From Isoetes taiwanensis (Eukaryota > Streptophyta > Lycopodiopsida > Isoetales > Isoetaceae), in contig JAJEKV010000036.1 of assembly GCA_021234155.1 (NCBI GenBank), positions 10,369,426-10,433,425 on the forward strand: 64,000 nucleotides of DNA. The letters are read 5' to 3'. Below the pieces are notes generated by a model. The model ran no database searches. It was not told the DNA's origin and saw nothing but the letters and a program-made list of their open reading frames with translations. The position numbers and the translations under genes are program-made. Every line of letters begins with the position of its first letter. The first letter of the stretch is position 1. Below are positions 20,561 to 31,015 of this stretch, piece after piece.

Positions 20561-22471
20561 TCTGGGTCTCAATATGTACTTGGGCTGAGTTTGGTTATGA
20601 AAGGAGATGCCATGAGAAGCAGCATTAGCATTCTTGTCCATGTCTATCCGTAGTATTTCTAGAAGTTACATTTCATTATCAGTAGGTGATTTGTGTTAGT
20701 ATGCCATATGGCTTTTTATCTAAACTTTCGAATCCCGTATCTTTATTGTTTCCCCAGCATGGTAGTGGGCCATTAATCTCTCTTTCCTACCACAATTAAT
20801 CCTTTTCAATAAGCTTTGCTTGCACTAGGTAGTTGTTTTTGCTTAGGATCTCAGGTTTCTCCATCGTTGGTCTATTGGTACCATTTGTGGTGGTTGTATT
20901 TGGTCGTTTTGCAGAGGTTTTACCTTGGTGGTATTTTGGAAAACCATTTGCCCATGTTTACATAGCTTTGCCAGGGTCATATCTCAGTTTGCATTCGCAT
21001 GTATTATGGCTTGATCTGTTGAAGTTCTTAGATTGATGTTTTTGAGTTTTAATTGCATATTTTATGTTGTATTCCCTTATGTGGCTTGTTTCTTGTCATT
21101 ATTACGACCACCCAACCATGTGCCCCTTCAAATTTTGACTCATTGATTTCTTTCCATTGCTCTTAGTGTTCTTATCTCATGATATTCTTAGGTGTAATTT
21201 GTTCGTTACCCAATACCAAATCGGTTCCTCTGGCCCTTGCTTTTTTCGTGGCATTCTCAATTATAGTTTGTTCGGTCGCCTGATCTATTCCTCTCGCCCT
21301 TTAATTCTGGGAGCGCCTTCTATTGCCTTGAGTCATATTCGTCCCACCTCACTCTGTCTTGCTCTATACTTGGTAGGTTTCTTTTTTATGCACATTTCCT
21401 TCTTATCGCTTCTTCTATCCTGGTTTAACACCCGGTGACCCTTGTCCTTTACATGCGACATCTATAAGTTCCTTGGATCAATTTATGTACAATAGCACCT
21501 TCTTGAGAATGTTGTTTAATGTCTTAGCCTTACTGTTTGACTATCCTCTGTCTGATCTCCACATTCTTTACCAAGCTTTCCATAAATTGTTCATTTCTCA
21601 TCTAGTTGGTTCTTGCGACCATTGGAATTTTTGGCATAGCTTTTGTATCCTTGGTGTTGGCTATAGATTGTGCCTGTTTTGGGAATGGGTGTTCAACTTA
21701 GACGTGGCGTCCCTTGGTGTCATTTGGCTCTTTCAACATTGTTGTTCCCGTGGTGTCAGTTGCTCTAGTCTTTTCACTTAGTTGGTGTTGTTCATTATGT
21801 TGTTCTCTTGGGTCTGCTAGCCCCTCTATGTCTATTATCGACTATGCCATAATATTGTTCGGTTTATTTTTTATCTCTGTGTTCTGCCTTGCTTTCTACT
21901 TCAAGCATCTTTGTTCCTTCAGTTGCCCTCTATAGCATATTACACCACTCTTCTCATTGGAATTGTCCCATCTGTCGGTTGCATCTTGGTGTTCTTTGCT
22001 CGTAGGATTCTTATGTTGTTCTTTCGTCCAATTGCGAGTTTGTTCCTCTTACCCCTCCGGGTTCGGCAGCAAGATTTTATGCCCCTCTCTTCCTCAATTC
22101 ATTTCTCCTGTATGTTCTATCTAGTTCATCTAGTCATTCGCTCAGTTTGGGGTGTTTGCCAAGTCGTAGTCCCTTGATGTCGTCTTCCACATGTGCCAGA
22201 TAATTCTATTTCACTTCTTGGGATTCGTTGTTCCGGTCTCTATAGTTATGTCTAGTCCTCTATATTGCTTCATTAGTCTCAAGGATATCTGGTATTATGT
22301 TGTTGTGCTTGAGAGTTTGCTTGGGACCATTACATATGTATGATTTACACTGGAATTTAGTCTTTGTTTTTAGTGTTTCGTCATTATGATTTTCGCTCTA
22401 GTTTGTTGGTACATTGATTCTTATGTTTTGTTGTTCATGTGCTCACCCTTGGTATTGGTTGCTCCTCTTAT
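20561..22471. other. T-rich DNA, no gene
   Basis: About 1.9 kb is strongly T- and C-rich on the plus strand, with long open frames of Leu/Phe/Ser/Cys composition and no motifs. It could be the degenerate non-coding part of an LTR element, but I see no LTR pair. Confidence 0.45.
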
Positions 22472-23163
22472 TGTTAGTCCTGTACGTCCTGGTACAGGAC
22501 TATTCATGCACACGATGGACCAGGTCCTTTTCCCTCCGTCATCTCACACTCCACGCTCTCAGACATATCCGAATATTGCTGCAGAGATGGAGCTTCTCAA
22601 AGAAGTTTCTGCTTCTTTACCTCAGACTTCAGCTCCCTTGGATCCTGCTGATTCGTTTTCTCATGTTCCTTTGGAACTCCAAGAAGAACTGGCAAAAATC
22701 AAAAATCCTTTGAGTTTAGCCACCATTTTGAAACTTTGTCCTGCTCTCAGGGACCAGTTGCCCCTTCCCACGGTTCTGGTTGGGGCTGTGGCTACCTCTA
22801 CACCCACGGTGCATGCCACGGTGGACAATCAACAAGTCAATCATGTCCAGATTGATGGTGGAAGTGCTGTCAATCTCATTACTGATAAGCTCAGAAAGCA
22901 ATTGGGCATCAAACAACTTTACCGTGCCCCTTATGATATCAAGTTGGCCAATGGTCATATGACGCGCCCTCAAGGCGTCACACCCCTTCTTCACATCAAC
23001 ATAGGTGAACTCAGATTCCCTCTAGAATTTGGTGTTTGGAAAGCCGGCGAAGATCCCGGTGATTATGAAATGTTGGTCGGCAGACCTTTTCTCCGTCAGG
23101 CAAACAGTATTCATTATTGGGTCACGGACCAGCTTGTCATTACCGATGGTCATCTCAATGTCA
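22472..23163 (+). mobile_element. Internally deleted gypsy-type retroelement piece
   Basis: It starts with the same LTR head as the element at 59908 (TGTTAGTCC(T/C)GTACGTCC). After only about 70 bp it jumps to sequence matching 62.56 kb of that element, so LTR tail, primer site and gag are deleted. The protease part is read by the open frame 22386-23321, which extends beyond the element on both sides. It breaks at about 23163 in the middle of the family sequence, directly against the copia element on the opposite strand. Confidence 0.85.
22560..23163 (+). pseudogene. Gypsy aspartic protease (retropepsin) domain
   Basis: The protein contains NHVQIDGGSAVNLI, where D (codon 22854-22856) is the catalytic aspartate. 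The usual DSG/DTG triad reads DGG in this family. It continues KLRKQLGIKQLYRAPYDIK, LANGHMTRPQGV, HINIGELRFPLEFGVWKA and DYEMLVGRPFLRQ, the C-terminal half of retropepsin-like domains. The closely related copy at 62.2-63.2 kb gives a near-identical protein, including the DGG, which argues the triad variant is ancestral to the family. Upstream residues (SFSHVPLELQEELAKIK) belong to the gag-pro linker. Translation past 23163 is copia antisense and not part of the gene. Confidence 0.85.
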
Positions 23164-25031
23164 ACATACAGGGCTATTATGCACCAATCTTCTCCAGCTT
23201 TGTATTTGTAAAGGTTGCCATCATTCTGCAACTTATCAAATGCTTGTTCTCTCAAGTAGGAATCTATACATTTGTACCATTCCCTTGGAGATTGTTTCAG
23301 ATCATATACTGCCCTTTTTAACTTCCAGACCTTTCCAGTTCCCTTTTCAAAACCTTTAGGCTGTTTCATATAAATGTCTTCCTCAAGCTTTGCATTTAGA
23401 AATGCTGTGTTTACGTCCATATGATGTATCTCCAGATTTGCTGCATTGGCAATTGCTAAAAGAATTCTTATGCTATTCATTTTAACCAGAGGGGAAAACG
23501 TTTCTTCATAATCCTGACCATATTTCTGTGAAAACCCTTGAGCTACTAGCCGAGCTTTAAACTTAGGAGTTTTGCCATCTACTTCTGTTTTTAACTTGTA
23601 CAACCATTTACATCCAACAATGTTTTTATTTTCTGGAGCATCTACTAGATCATATGTATCAGTCCTGCTAAAGGAATTCATTTCCCCTTGCATTGCTTTT
23701 AACCATTCTTTGCTGTCAGCTGAGTTAATTGCCTCTTCATAAGTTTTGGGAACTGAAATATCCAAGTGCATTAGTATCTCAAATAAACCAAGGATCTCAA
23801 CTTCCTTTTCCTTGAGTCTTTTGCTTTTTCCAAGATTATCTCTTCCAAACTTTTCATGATTAGTTTCACCTTCATCTTTAATGATTTGAGCTTCAGTCCG
23901 TTTCTTTCTCCTGATAGGGCCAGCTGGTTTGTTTACCTCTTGGTCTGCTACATCATCATTCTGCACATTCTCAAAGTCCACATTAGTGTTAGGCAACATA
24001 GGTTCAATACTTGTTTCCTTTTCTGCAATCTCTTGCTGCACACTAGCAGTGTTGGGCAGTGTTTGGTCTAGTTTTATTTCATCTTCCTCATCCATATCAG
24101 TCACCATTGCAGGTCTGCCAACTTCATCCTTGAATTGTACCCTTTTTTCAACCTTATTTTCCACCAGATCTGCAGGGCTGTTAATTCTTGGCAGTACCTT
24201 ATAGAATTGATCCTCATCAAACAATACATCTCTACTTATAATGATTCTTCTTTTGGTTGGATCATATAACCTGTAGGCCTTGGATTGTGAATCATACCCG
24301 ACCATATAAGTAATGTATGCCCTGTCGTCCAACTTTTTCCTGAGCTCTTCTGGCACATGAGCATATGCTAAACAGCCATAGGCTTTCAGTCTGGTATAGT
24401 CAGGGGTCTTTCCACTCCAAAGTGTTAATGGGATTTGTCCTTTAATGCTTAAAGAGGGCAGCAAGTTCTGCACAAAGACTGCTGCCTTAACAGCCTCTTC
24501 CCAAAGGAAGTTGGGCAACCCTGAATACTTAAGCATGCTTCTGACAGCGTTAAGTATAGTTCTATTCTTCCTCTCAGCAATCCCATTTTGTTGAGGGGAG
24601 AATCTGCAAGTCAACTGTCTTTTGATGCCAAGTACATTACAATAGTGCTTAAATTCATTTGACAAAAACTCCCCTCCTCTGTCTGTGCGTAGACATCTCA
24701 CCTTTCTTCCAGTTTCTAGTTGTACTTCATTTATAAAGTGCTTAAATGCCTGAAGAGCTTGATCTTTAGTGCTCAAACAATATATTTTTGTCAATCTGCT
24801 ATAATCATCAACAAAGGTTATAAAATATCTTTTTCCAGAGATGCTTGTTACATTCAATGGACCACATAGGTCTGAATGGATCAAATCCAGCACCCCCTTT
24901 GCTCTTTTCAGTGATTTTTTGAAAGGCAGCCTTGTGTGCTTGCCTAGAATACAACCTGCACACTTGAATTTTTCATCTTTGAGTTCAGAAGCTTCTAACA
25001 ACCCCCTTTTGATTAAAAGCTCAATTGTTTT
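23160..25031 (-). pseudogene. Copia integrase and truncated reverse transcriptase
   Basis: Directly after the TAA the frame runs KTIELLIKRGLLEASELKD and CAGCILGKHTRLPF (pre-integrase). The integrase core follows with its D,D-35-E residues: LIHSDLCGPL, LRTDRGGEFLSNEF and QQNGIAERKNRTIL. A linker and the RT domain come next: WLKAMQGEMNSF, CKWLYKLKTEVDGK, KARLVAQGFSQKYG, HMDVNTAFLNAKLEEDIYM and AVYDLKQSPREWY. It ends at CIIALYVD, where the catalytic YVDD is split between its two aspartates. The following codons belong to the gypsy piece on the other strand. Confidence 0.93.
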
Positions 25032-26573
25032 TTAATTTACATGACACATTCTTTCATGCCACAATTTAACACTTGAGCAAGTTACCAAGTTGATACTTTG
25101 GGCAAGGTGATCAGCATTAAGACCAAATAAATTCCCAACTCTTTTTCCAACAAACTTCAATTTATTGTCAAAAAACACTTTACATTGCAGTCTTTCAAAA
25201 AGGACTTTATATCCAAGATCTACTAATTGACACACAGAAATTAAATTTCTGACTAATCCTGGCACACAGAGAACCTCTCCTAATTTAACTGCTTTGCCTT
25301 CCAAATCAAAGAGTTCCAGCATCCCAACATCTCTAATTTCTTGCAACTCTCCATTTCCTAATTGCACGTGCTCCTCCTTGACTCCCCTACAATTCTTGAG
25401 CATGTGTGTAGATGATGTTACTGTCCTCTCAGCTCTTGAATCTATAATCATCATATCATGGTTATTTTCATGTTTTAGCAAATGACATAATTCAGGGTGC
25501 TTTACCTCATCATCTTCATTTTGTTCGTCTTCATCCCCTCGAGACTCTTGAGCTAGATTCAAGGATGGGCTGGTTTTTGTTGTACCCCTTCCCCTACCAG
25601 CAGATCCTCCTCTATGTCCCCTGCCCCTGCCTCTTCCTTTATAGTTCTGGCTCTTAGGGCTTGAGCAATTGGAAGCAATGTGACCTTTCCCTTCACAATT
25701 ATAACAAATTGTCTCTTTCCTTAACTTAGGACAGTCAGCCTTCAAGTGTCCATAATTATTGCAATTATAACATGGTCCGATTTTCCCTTTGTCACTGTTA
25801 TTGCTGGTTTTCTGCCCTTTATATTTTCCAGCATACAAAACTTCGGTATTTTGTTCATCATCATCATATCCCATTTGCCTTTGCTCAAATTCTGTCCTTA
25901 TAATTTGAATAGCATGTTCTTTTGTTCTAGCAATATTTCTCACCAAAGTAGCAAGGTAAGCATTATGAGCAACTGCTCTAGACATGGCTAATAGCTGATA
26001 CTGCTCATTCAAAATAACACCAGCCCCTTCTAGGTCAGCTATTATTGAATCAAACTTCTCTAAAAATTCTGTTATATTCTCCCTGTCACTCAATTTTAGC
26101 TTCCTCAACTGCTTTTCTAGAACATCTATTTGTGACGAAGTTTTAGCTTCATAGTTTCTTATCATATATTGCCACATCTCCTTAGGTGTTAAACCTCTTA
26201 ATTTCAACTTAATCACTGGACCAACCTTACAACAGATGATTGCTTGTGCCTCCATGATTTTGAGTTGCTCATCCACTCCTGTGCTTGTAGCTGCTACCAC
26301 TTGAGCAGTGCTATCACTTCCTCCAGCAGTTCCTGCACCTCCACCAGCTACTGAACCTTCTCCATTTGAACTGGAGCTAGCTTCACCTGTACTAGACGTC
26401 CCTAAGACAGCATTAGTAATACCATAGCGTCTGGTTGTACTTGGCTCAATCAAGTACCACAAGTTTTCAAATTCCAACACTTCTCTAATACTTTGCTTCC
26501 AGATTTGGAAGCCACTCTCACCTTTAAATACTTCTATAGCATTGAGTAGATTAGCACCAAATCTACTTGTCAT
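25032..26573 (-). pseudogene. Copia gag, protease and pre-integrase domain
   Basis: The frame of 513 codons begins MTSRFGANLLNAIEVF, a copia gag start 7 bp after the primer site. It includes the UBN2-type gag core (LRKLKLSDRENITEFLEKF) and two CCHC zinc knuckles, CYNCNNYGHLKADC and CYNCEGKGHIASNC, followed by an RG-rich stretch. The protease core reads MIIDSRAERTVTSS. Copia proteases normally have DSGA, so the essential glycine is replaced by arginine and the enzyme is probably dead. The frame ends at LWHERMCHVN with a TAA inside the GAG-pre-integrase domain, and the same frame continues directly after it. A single-base change is therefore the likely cause. Confidence 0.93.
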
Positions 26574-26579
26574 GATTAT

Positions 26580-26595
26580 CCAGGCTCTGATACCA
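26580..26595 (-). other. Copia primer-binding site (initiator tRNA-Met)
   Basis: The minus strand reads TGGTATCAGAGCCTGG, the standard plant copia primer site complementary to the 3' end of initiator tRNA-Met. It sits one base after the presumed LTR end (..CCTTCA) and seven bases before the gag ATG. Confidence 0.92.
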
Positions 26596-26596
26596 A

Positions 26597-27642
26597 TGAA
26601 GGAAATAATACTATAAACAATTTGATCTTCACAATTCTATTAGTGCAGACTTGCTATGCATACACTTGCATAAGAAACAAACAACTACTTCAATGATCAA
26701 TAATATCATAACATCGAATAATTACTCAACCATTGACAAGCTACAGTAATAACACTGTAGCAATGAGATTGGCTGAACCATTGTAGCTGTATTGACAAAA
26801 CATTCGATAGCCCAAGCGTCTCTTTAATCCGGCAACCTGCACACCATTCAACCTGTAAAACCATGCCAATATCACTGACTACTTCTTTCTTATTTACAGG
26901 TCAGGATCCGGCCGCCATGGCGTGCCGATCGACCCATAGCAGCTGAGAACAGCAAGTTTCCTTATCGAATGAATTTTCCCCCCTTGCACGAATTATCCCA
27001 TAAGGCATAAAACCTTATAATGCATTTTCTTTTAAACTTCAACCATGCACCATTGCACCATATACCCTTAGAGAAAAATTAAACCTTAGCCTTCTCATCC
27101 CTTTGAGATTATCTTTGAAACCAACGTGATCAATCTGCATTGTTCTAAGTTTAGGCTAGGCCTTATTTCCCCAATCTGACAATAATAACATGAACATATT
27201 TTACAGAAGGTGAAGCATCACCCAAGAGGTGTCGAGTACATGCCTTGCCCACACTCAGTGGCAAACCATCAAGCCTAGCCCGCTAAGATCCCCGGTAGGC
27301 TTTACACACCAATGTCCTCCTTATATGCCGGTCTAGCCCCGCCACCCACAGCTAGGCGGGCTCTTATACACAGGCTGCATTAATTGGGAATTAGTGAGGC
27401 TATCTAGGTACATTATCTACTAAGGCTTTCAAGGTCTCTACCCCCCTTCCCAATACACAGAAGTGCACTTAGAAATAGAACATCATCACCCATAGAACTA
27501 AAATATAGAGTAACATTTAATCTATCTATCTAAACATACATAGTTATTAGGGCTTGTGATCTCGGGATCTATAGGGCCTCTAAGGCTAATCTAACATACT
27601 AGCTCGGCCTAATACTGGGCTGGAAGTCGGCATTGCACAACA
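26597..27642 (-). repeat. Candidate copia 5' LTR
   Basis: The 3' end (..ATTTCCTTCA at 26597) is fixed by the primer site. For the other end I suggest TGTTGTGCAATGCC at 27642, giving TG...CA ends and about 1.05 kb. Within it the minus strand has TATA-like words (GGCATATAAGGAGG and GTGTATAAGAGCCC near 27330-27370), suitable for an LTR promoter. The second LTR is missing, so the distal end cannot be verified here. Confidence 0.45.
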
Positions 27643-27914
27643 TAATTGCTATCTACCTGATCCTTGGCTTGCTCCAGCTCCTCGAAAGCATCCATGCTCT
27701 TGTTCGGGCTGAAGGAGAATGAATCCGAAAAGACATCGCCCTATAATGCCTAGGATGATGTCTAATGCCTACACATTTTGTCACCCTTGGCATGGAGAAT
27801 GGCTTCTTCCTCGTAATGGCCATAGATTAGAGATGCTTTCATATCAATGCATGATCCTATATGATCTCCTATCTCTCAATTTGTCTATTTCCACGGCGTC
27901 GGAAATAGACTTTT
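27643..27914. other. Short spacer with a perfect hairpin
   Basis: GTCTATTTCC (27883-27892) and GGAAATAGAC (27901-27910) form a 10-bp perfect stem around ACGGCGTC. Nothing else is recognised. Confidence 0.55.
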
Positions 27915-28482
27915 GACAAATCAGCAATTTGAGTATTACAGGGAATGCTACTACCATCACAGGGGACTGGCAGATGCATATGGCACCTTAATAATTCTGA
28001 TGTCCACTACCAATGCAGACAGGTTGATCACTGAGCTAAACTGGGGAAATGGCAGAACTCTCATACTCCAGCCAAACTTTCGAGCTCACTATGAATTCCT
28101 AAATTCCTATCACTTTCACACAAATCATCTCACCATCCCAAATCAATGACCAGCACTTATCCCTTCTGGCTTGAAACAGACTTACATATAACATCTACAG
28201 CCTATTAACATCTACTTTTTCTCTGCAGGAACTGCTCTGATAAGTTTATTCACTTATGCTGCCAACTCACTTAGTAGCAGCACTATTTTTACAGTTCACT
28301 ACTGCTTTTGTTAACATATTACATATTACATTACTATGTGCTTACAGCAGCACCAGTTTCATTTATGTTCATTTGCTTGCTTTATCATGAGTAGCCTATC
28401 TATAAAGGTTCACTCACTATGTTGTACCTTTTTCTATAATTAATGAAAAAAACCCCATTCACTCAAAAAAAAAAAAAAATCT
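27915..28482 (+). mobile_element. Poly-A-tailed insertion of unknown type (LINE/retroposon 3' end?)
   Basis: An A-run at about 28466-28481 closes a segment with no identifiable protein. The run is preceded by ATTAATGAAAAAAACCCC, not by a clean polyadenylation signal. A plus-strand frame of 78 codons (27913-28149) has no motif. Immediately right of the A-run the chromovirus remnant begins, so the tail marks an insertion junction. The left boundary is a guess. Confidence 0.4.
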
Positions 28483-28489
28483 GATTGTA

Positions 28490-29076
28490 ATATCCATGTA
28501 GCATCTTCCACTAGTAGATGCGTCTATTTCACTAGGTATTGGAGAAATTGGGATCTTCTTGTCTTCTTATAGGATCAGTTAAGAAGAAACTCTGGGACAA
28601 TCTCAAGTTGATCGTCCCTCATTTCCAGTAACGTCAATGTCCCCCATACTTTCTCTGGATTAGGACGTGTGCCTCTTTAGGAGACTTATGTAGAAAACTC
28701 TATGGATCTTCAAGTGTTCTGGCAAATTTAACTTGTAAAATTGGTTACCTACTCTTTTGGTTATCCTGAATGGTCCAGCCTACCTTGGAGCAAGCTTCTT
28801 GCAATTACCGATGCGGAGCTTCGCTTGTTTGACCTTGATCTTCAGCCAAACGTTATCCCCTACTTAAAACTCTCTTATTGTTATGTGCTTGTCTACTATG
28901 CTCTTCTGCCGGGTTCTTGCTACTAGAAGATATCCTCTTACTTCCTCGACCAATTGTTGCATGTCGACTAGCATCTGTTGGGATACTTCTACCTTGAACA
29001 AGGGATTGTGCCAAGTGTCTGGGGTCAAGCATTAGTAGCCATAGTTAATCATGAATGGCAACATTTGAAATGACTC
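28490..29076 (-). pseudogene. Chromovirus integrase C-terminus and chromodomain remnant
   Basis: Across stops the minus strand reads GDNVWLKIKVKQAKLRIG, then AGPFRITKRVGNQFYKLNLP, HLKIHRVFYISLL and near 28500-28560 QYLVK, EDATWI. These are the GPY/F-type integrase C-terminus and the W-containing end of a chromodomain, which in intact elements tethers insertion to chromatin marks. At least two stop codons interrupt it. Confidence 0.75.
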
Positions 29077-29487
29077 CTACTCGGTACTGTTGTATGTAAA
29101 CTCCACCAAGTGGATGTAGTCGTCCCACTTCGATTGCTTGTTCCAGATATAGTTTCTCAACATATCTTCAAGTATCCGCTTCGTGCGCATCGTCTGCCCA
29201 TCTGTCTGAGGATGATATGCCATGCTCATCGACAGCTTCGTCTGAATAATGCTGAAGAGATCTTGCCAAAATGCGCTCATGAACTTCGAATCTCTGTAAG
29301 AGATTATCTCTCTCGACATCCAAATGGAGTCTGAAGATACAAGAGTATCCAATGCCATATCGGTGGTCCTGCATGGCATAAAATGTGCCATCTTCAACAA
29401 CTTGTCGACCACGACCCTTATAGTTCTGGGGAGCCCTGTTATGAAGTCCATGCTAATTATCTCCCATTTGGCATTTGACAATGGCAA
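29077..29487 (-). pseudogene. Chromovirus integrase core
   Basis: The frame starts MPLSNAKWEIISMDFITGLP, with the first catalytic aspartate in MDFITGLP. It runs through DKLLKMAHFMPC, ISYRDSKFMSAFWQDLFSI and AYHPQTDGQTMRTKRILEDM. The expected second aspartate context is SDRGxxF, here YRDSKF. The usual glutamate context is QTDGQTERTN, where E is replaced by M. Catalysis is therefore unlikely. Confidence 0.88.
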
Positions 29488-29550
29488 TGGCTCTAGTGCT
29501 CCTGGAATCCGAAGATGTTCTACCTTTGTCTGCTGACATAGCTAACACTC

Positions 29551-29907
29551 TCAAATGTACCTGGCTATTTGCTTCTTCATGCCGGGCCAATAATAGCTAC
29601 TTCTTATTTTGAAGTAGGTTTTTATGAAACCTGCGTGGCTGGCTATTGGGATATTGTGTGTGTCATGGAGTATCAACTTCCTCACCCCGGATGACTCTGG
29701 TATGCGCAATTGTTTTTTCTTGAAATGCTTGAAAATCTCCATCTCTTTGTCTGATCTTGCCTCTTTCGAGAGGCTTACCCACGCTTCCTTGAAGTCTCGG
29801 TCCGTTGGCAATGTTTCTTCTATCTTCTTACCAAACTCCTTGGTGAGTGCTGATGCGGCATTGCAATGGACTCTCGTCGCGTCAAAGAGTGTTTTGCACG
29901 AACACAA
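29551..29907 (-). pseudogene. Chromovirus integrase zinc-binding (H2C2) region
   Basis: It contains RKLILHDTHNIPIASHAGFIKTY and SSYYWPGMKKQIARYI, the HHCC-type N-terminal integrase domain. Family sequences read LIxExHxxxxxGHxGxxKT and YYWPxMxxDVxxYVxxCxxC. The terminal cysteines are lost because the frame ends at a stop after ARYI. The preceding residues are the RNase H-integrase linker. Confidence 0.85.
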
Positions 29908-29976
29908 CTACATTGAGCTTGTCTAGTTTGTAGATGATGTCGAAATCATACTCCTCCAGGAACTCCATCCACTCCT

Positions 29977-30183
29977 TTATCTCAAGTTGAGATGTGGTTG
30001 GGTGAAGATATATTGTAGACTCTGGTGGTCAGTATTTAATTGGAATTTCCTTCCTAATAGATAGTGTCTCCATATCCTCAATGATCTCACCACTTCTAGC
30101 AACTCTTGATCATGGGTTGGGTAGCGCATTTCGGCATCGTTCATCTTCCTCGAATCGTACACTACCACCCTCGACTCCTGCAT
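29977..30183 (-). pseudogene. Chromovirus RNase H remnant
   Basis: The frame starts QESRVVVYDSRKMNDAEMRY, then PTHDQELLEVVRSLRIWRHY and NTDHQSLQYIFTQPHLNLR. It corresponds to the gypsy RNase H with the ExLA..AL-like glutamate motif and the DH dyad. The family usually has PVAYASRKL, so serine and spacing changes are visible. Upstream and downstream frames are shifted. Confidence 0.85.
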
Positions 30184-30377
30184 TAAGACTGCTCATGTTG
30201 CAATCTTGCTGGCGTCAATTGCCACCAACTTATCCTTCTCTGGGTCTGGCAATGTCAGGACTGGGGCGGTCATTAAAGCCTCTTTCAACATCTTGAATCC
30301 TGCATGGGCCTTCTTTTGCCAATGACTCGCCCAATCTTTTATCTTCTCTGCTTTGGTGAGATCCGTTAACGGGGCTG

Positions 30378-31006
30378 CTATCTTGCCAAGTCCTTGACGA
30401 ACTTTCTGTAATAACCCGCTAAGCCGAGGACGCTCCTCACTTCATGGATGTTCTTCTGTGCTGGCCAACTAACTATCGCTTCAATCTTTGCAGGGTCAAT
30501 GGAAATCCCTTCTGCTGAAATTTTATGTCCCAAGTACTCTACTCTTTTGGTAGCGAAGTGATACTTGGACAACTTTGCATAGAGTTGATGCCTCCTCAGC
30601 TTTTCAAGTACCTTTCTCAAGTGTTGTGCGTGCTCCTCAAGGGACTTGCTATACACCAAGATGTCATCAAAGAAAACTATGATGAACATATCTAGAAACT
30701 CATGAAAAATTTCGTTCATGAGCCTCATGAAGGTTGCGGCATTGGACAGTCCGAATGACATCACTGTGAACTCATAGTGGCCATATCTCATTCTGAAGGT
30801 GGTCTTATGGATGTCTTCTTCCTTAATCCTGATCCGGTGGTAGCCCGACCTTAAATCTGTCTTGGAGAAGACTTTTGCACCTTGGAGCTGATCCATCAAA
30901 TCATCTTATCTGGGTAAGGCGTCCTTATTCTTGATGGTGTGCTTGTTTAATTGACGATAGTCAACGTACATCCTTAAGCTTCCATCTTTCTTCTTGGATA
31001 TTGGCA
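30378..31006 (-). pseudogene. Chromovirus reverse transcriptase
   Basis: From about 31006 the frame reads [19 protein letters not shown] and reaches a TAG/TGA pair near 30903. The open frame 30899-30378 then gives [31 protein letters not shown]-like sequence ([20 protein letters not shown]) and the catalytic [19 protein letters not shown]. It continues KCHF-like [20 protein letters not shown] and [15 protein letters not shown]. In gypsy RT the catalytic motif is F/YVDDILIYS. Here it is [10 protein letters not shown], an acceptable variant. The frame stops at 30378 in what should be the RT-RNase H connection. Confidence 0.92.
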
Positions 31007-31015
31007 TGTAACGTC

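Larger units (their letters stand above)
23160..27642 (-). mobile_element. Ty1/copia retrotransposon, 3'-truncated
   Basis: Right to left: candidate 5' LTR (27642-26597), tRNA-Met primer site (26595-26580), gag-protease-integrase start (26573-25032), one in-frame TAA, then integrase and reverse transcriptase (25031-23160). The order protease-integrase-RT is diagnostic of copia. It is cut in the RT active site, and the rest of RT, RNase H and the 3' LTR are missing. Apart from the TAA and a protease substitution the coding region is remarkably open, so the element is not ancient. Confidence 0.92.
28483..31006 (-). mobile_element. Gypsy chromovirus remnant (RT-RNaseH-integrase-chromodomain)
   Basis: Right to left the fragment encodes the RT fingers start, RT palm, RNase H, the integrase zinc finger, integrase core, integrase C-terminal domain and a degraded chromodomain. 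Several frameshifts and stops separate the pieces. Gag, protease and both LTRs are absent. The RT begins [20 protein letters not shown] at about 31006, right where the plus-strand LINE starts. The order and the chromodomain identify a plant chromovirus. Confidence 0.92.

Noticed and set aside
15270-22180. Many hydrophobic open frames (60-102 residues) that look like membrane proteins
   Set aside because: They follow from T-richness of the plus strand, overlap in several frames, lack motifs and start contexts, and lie over duplicated non-coding blocks.
22386-22471. N-terminal 29 codons of the protease frame as part of a gag
   Set aside because: Sequence before 22472 lies outside the element, so the upstream part of the frame is chance read-in.
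23022-23160. C-terminal part of the copia frame
   Set aside because: It is antisense of the gypsy protease beyond the element junction.
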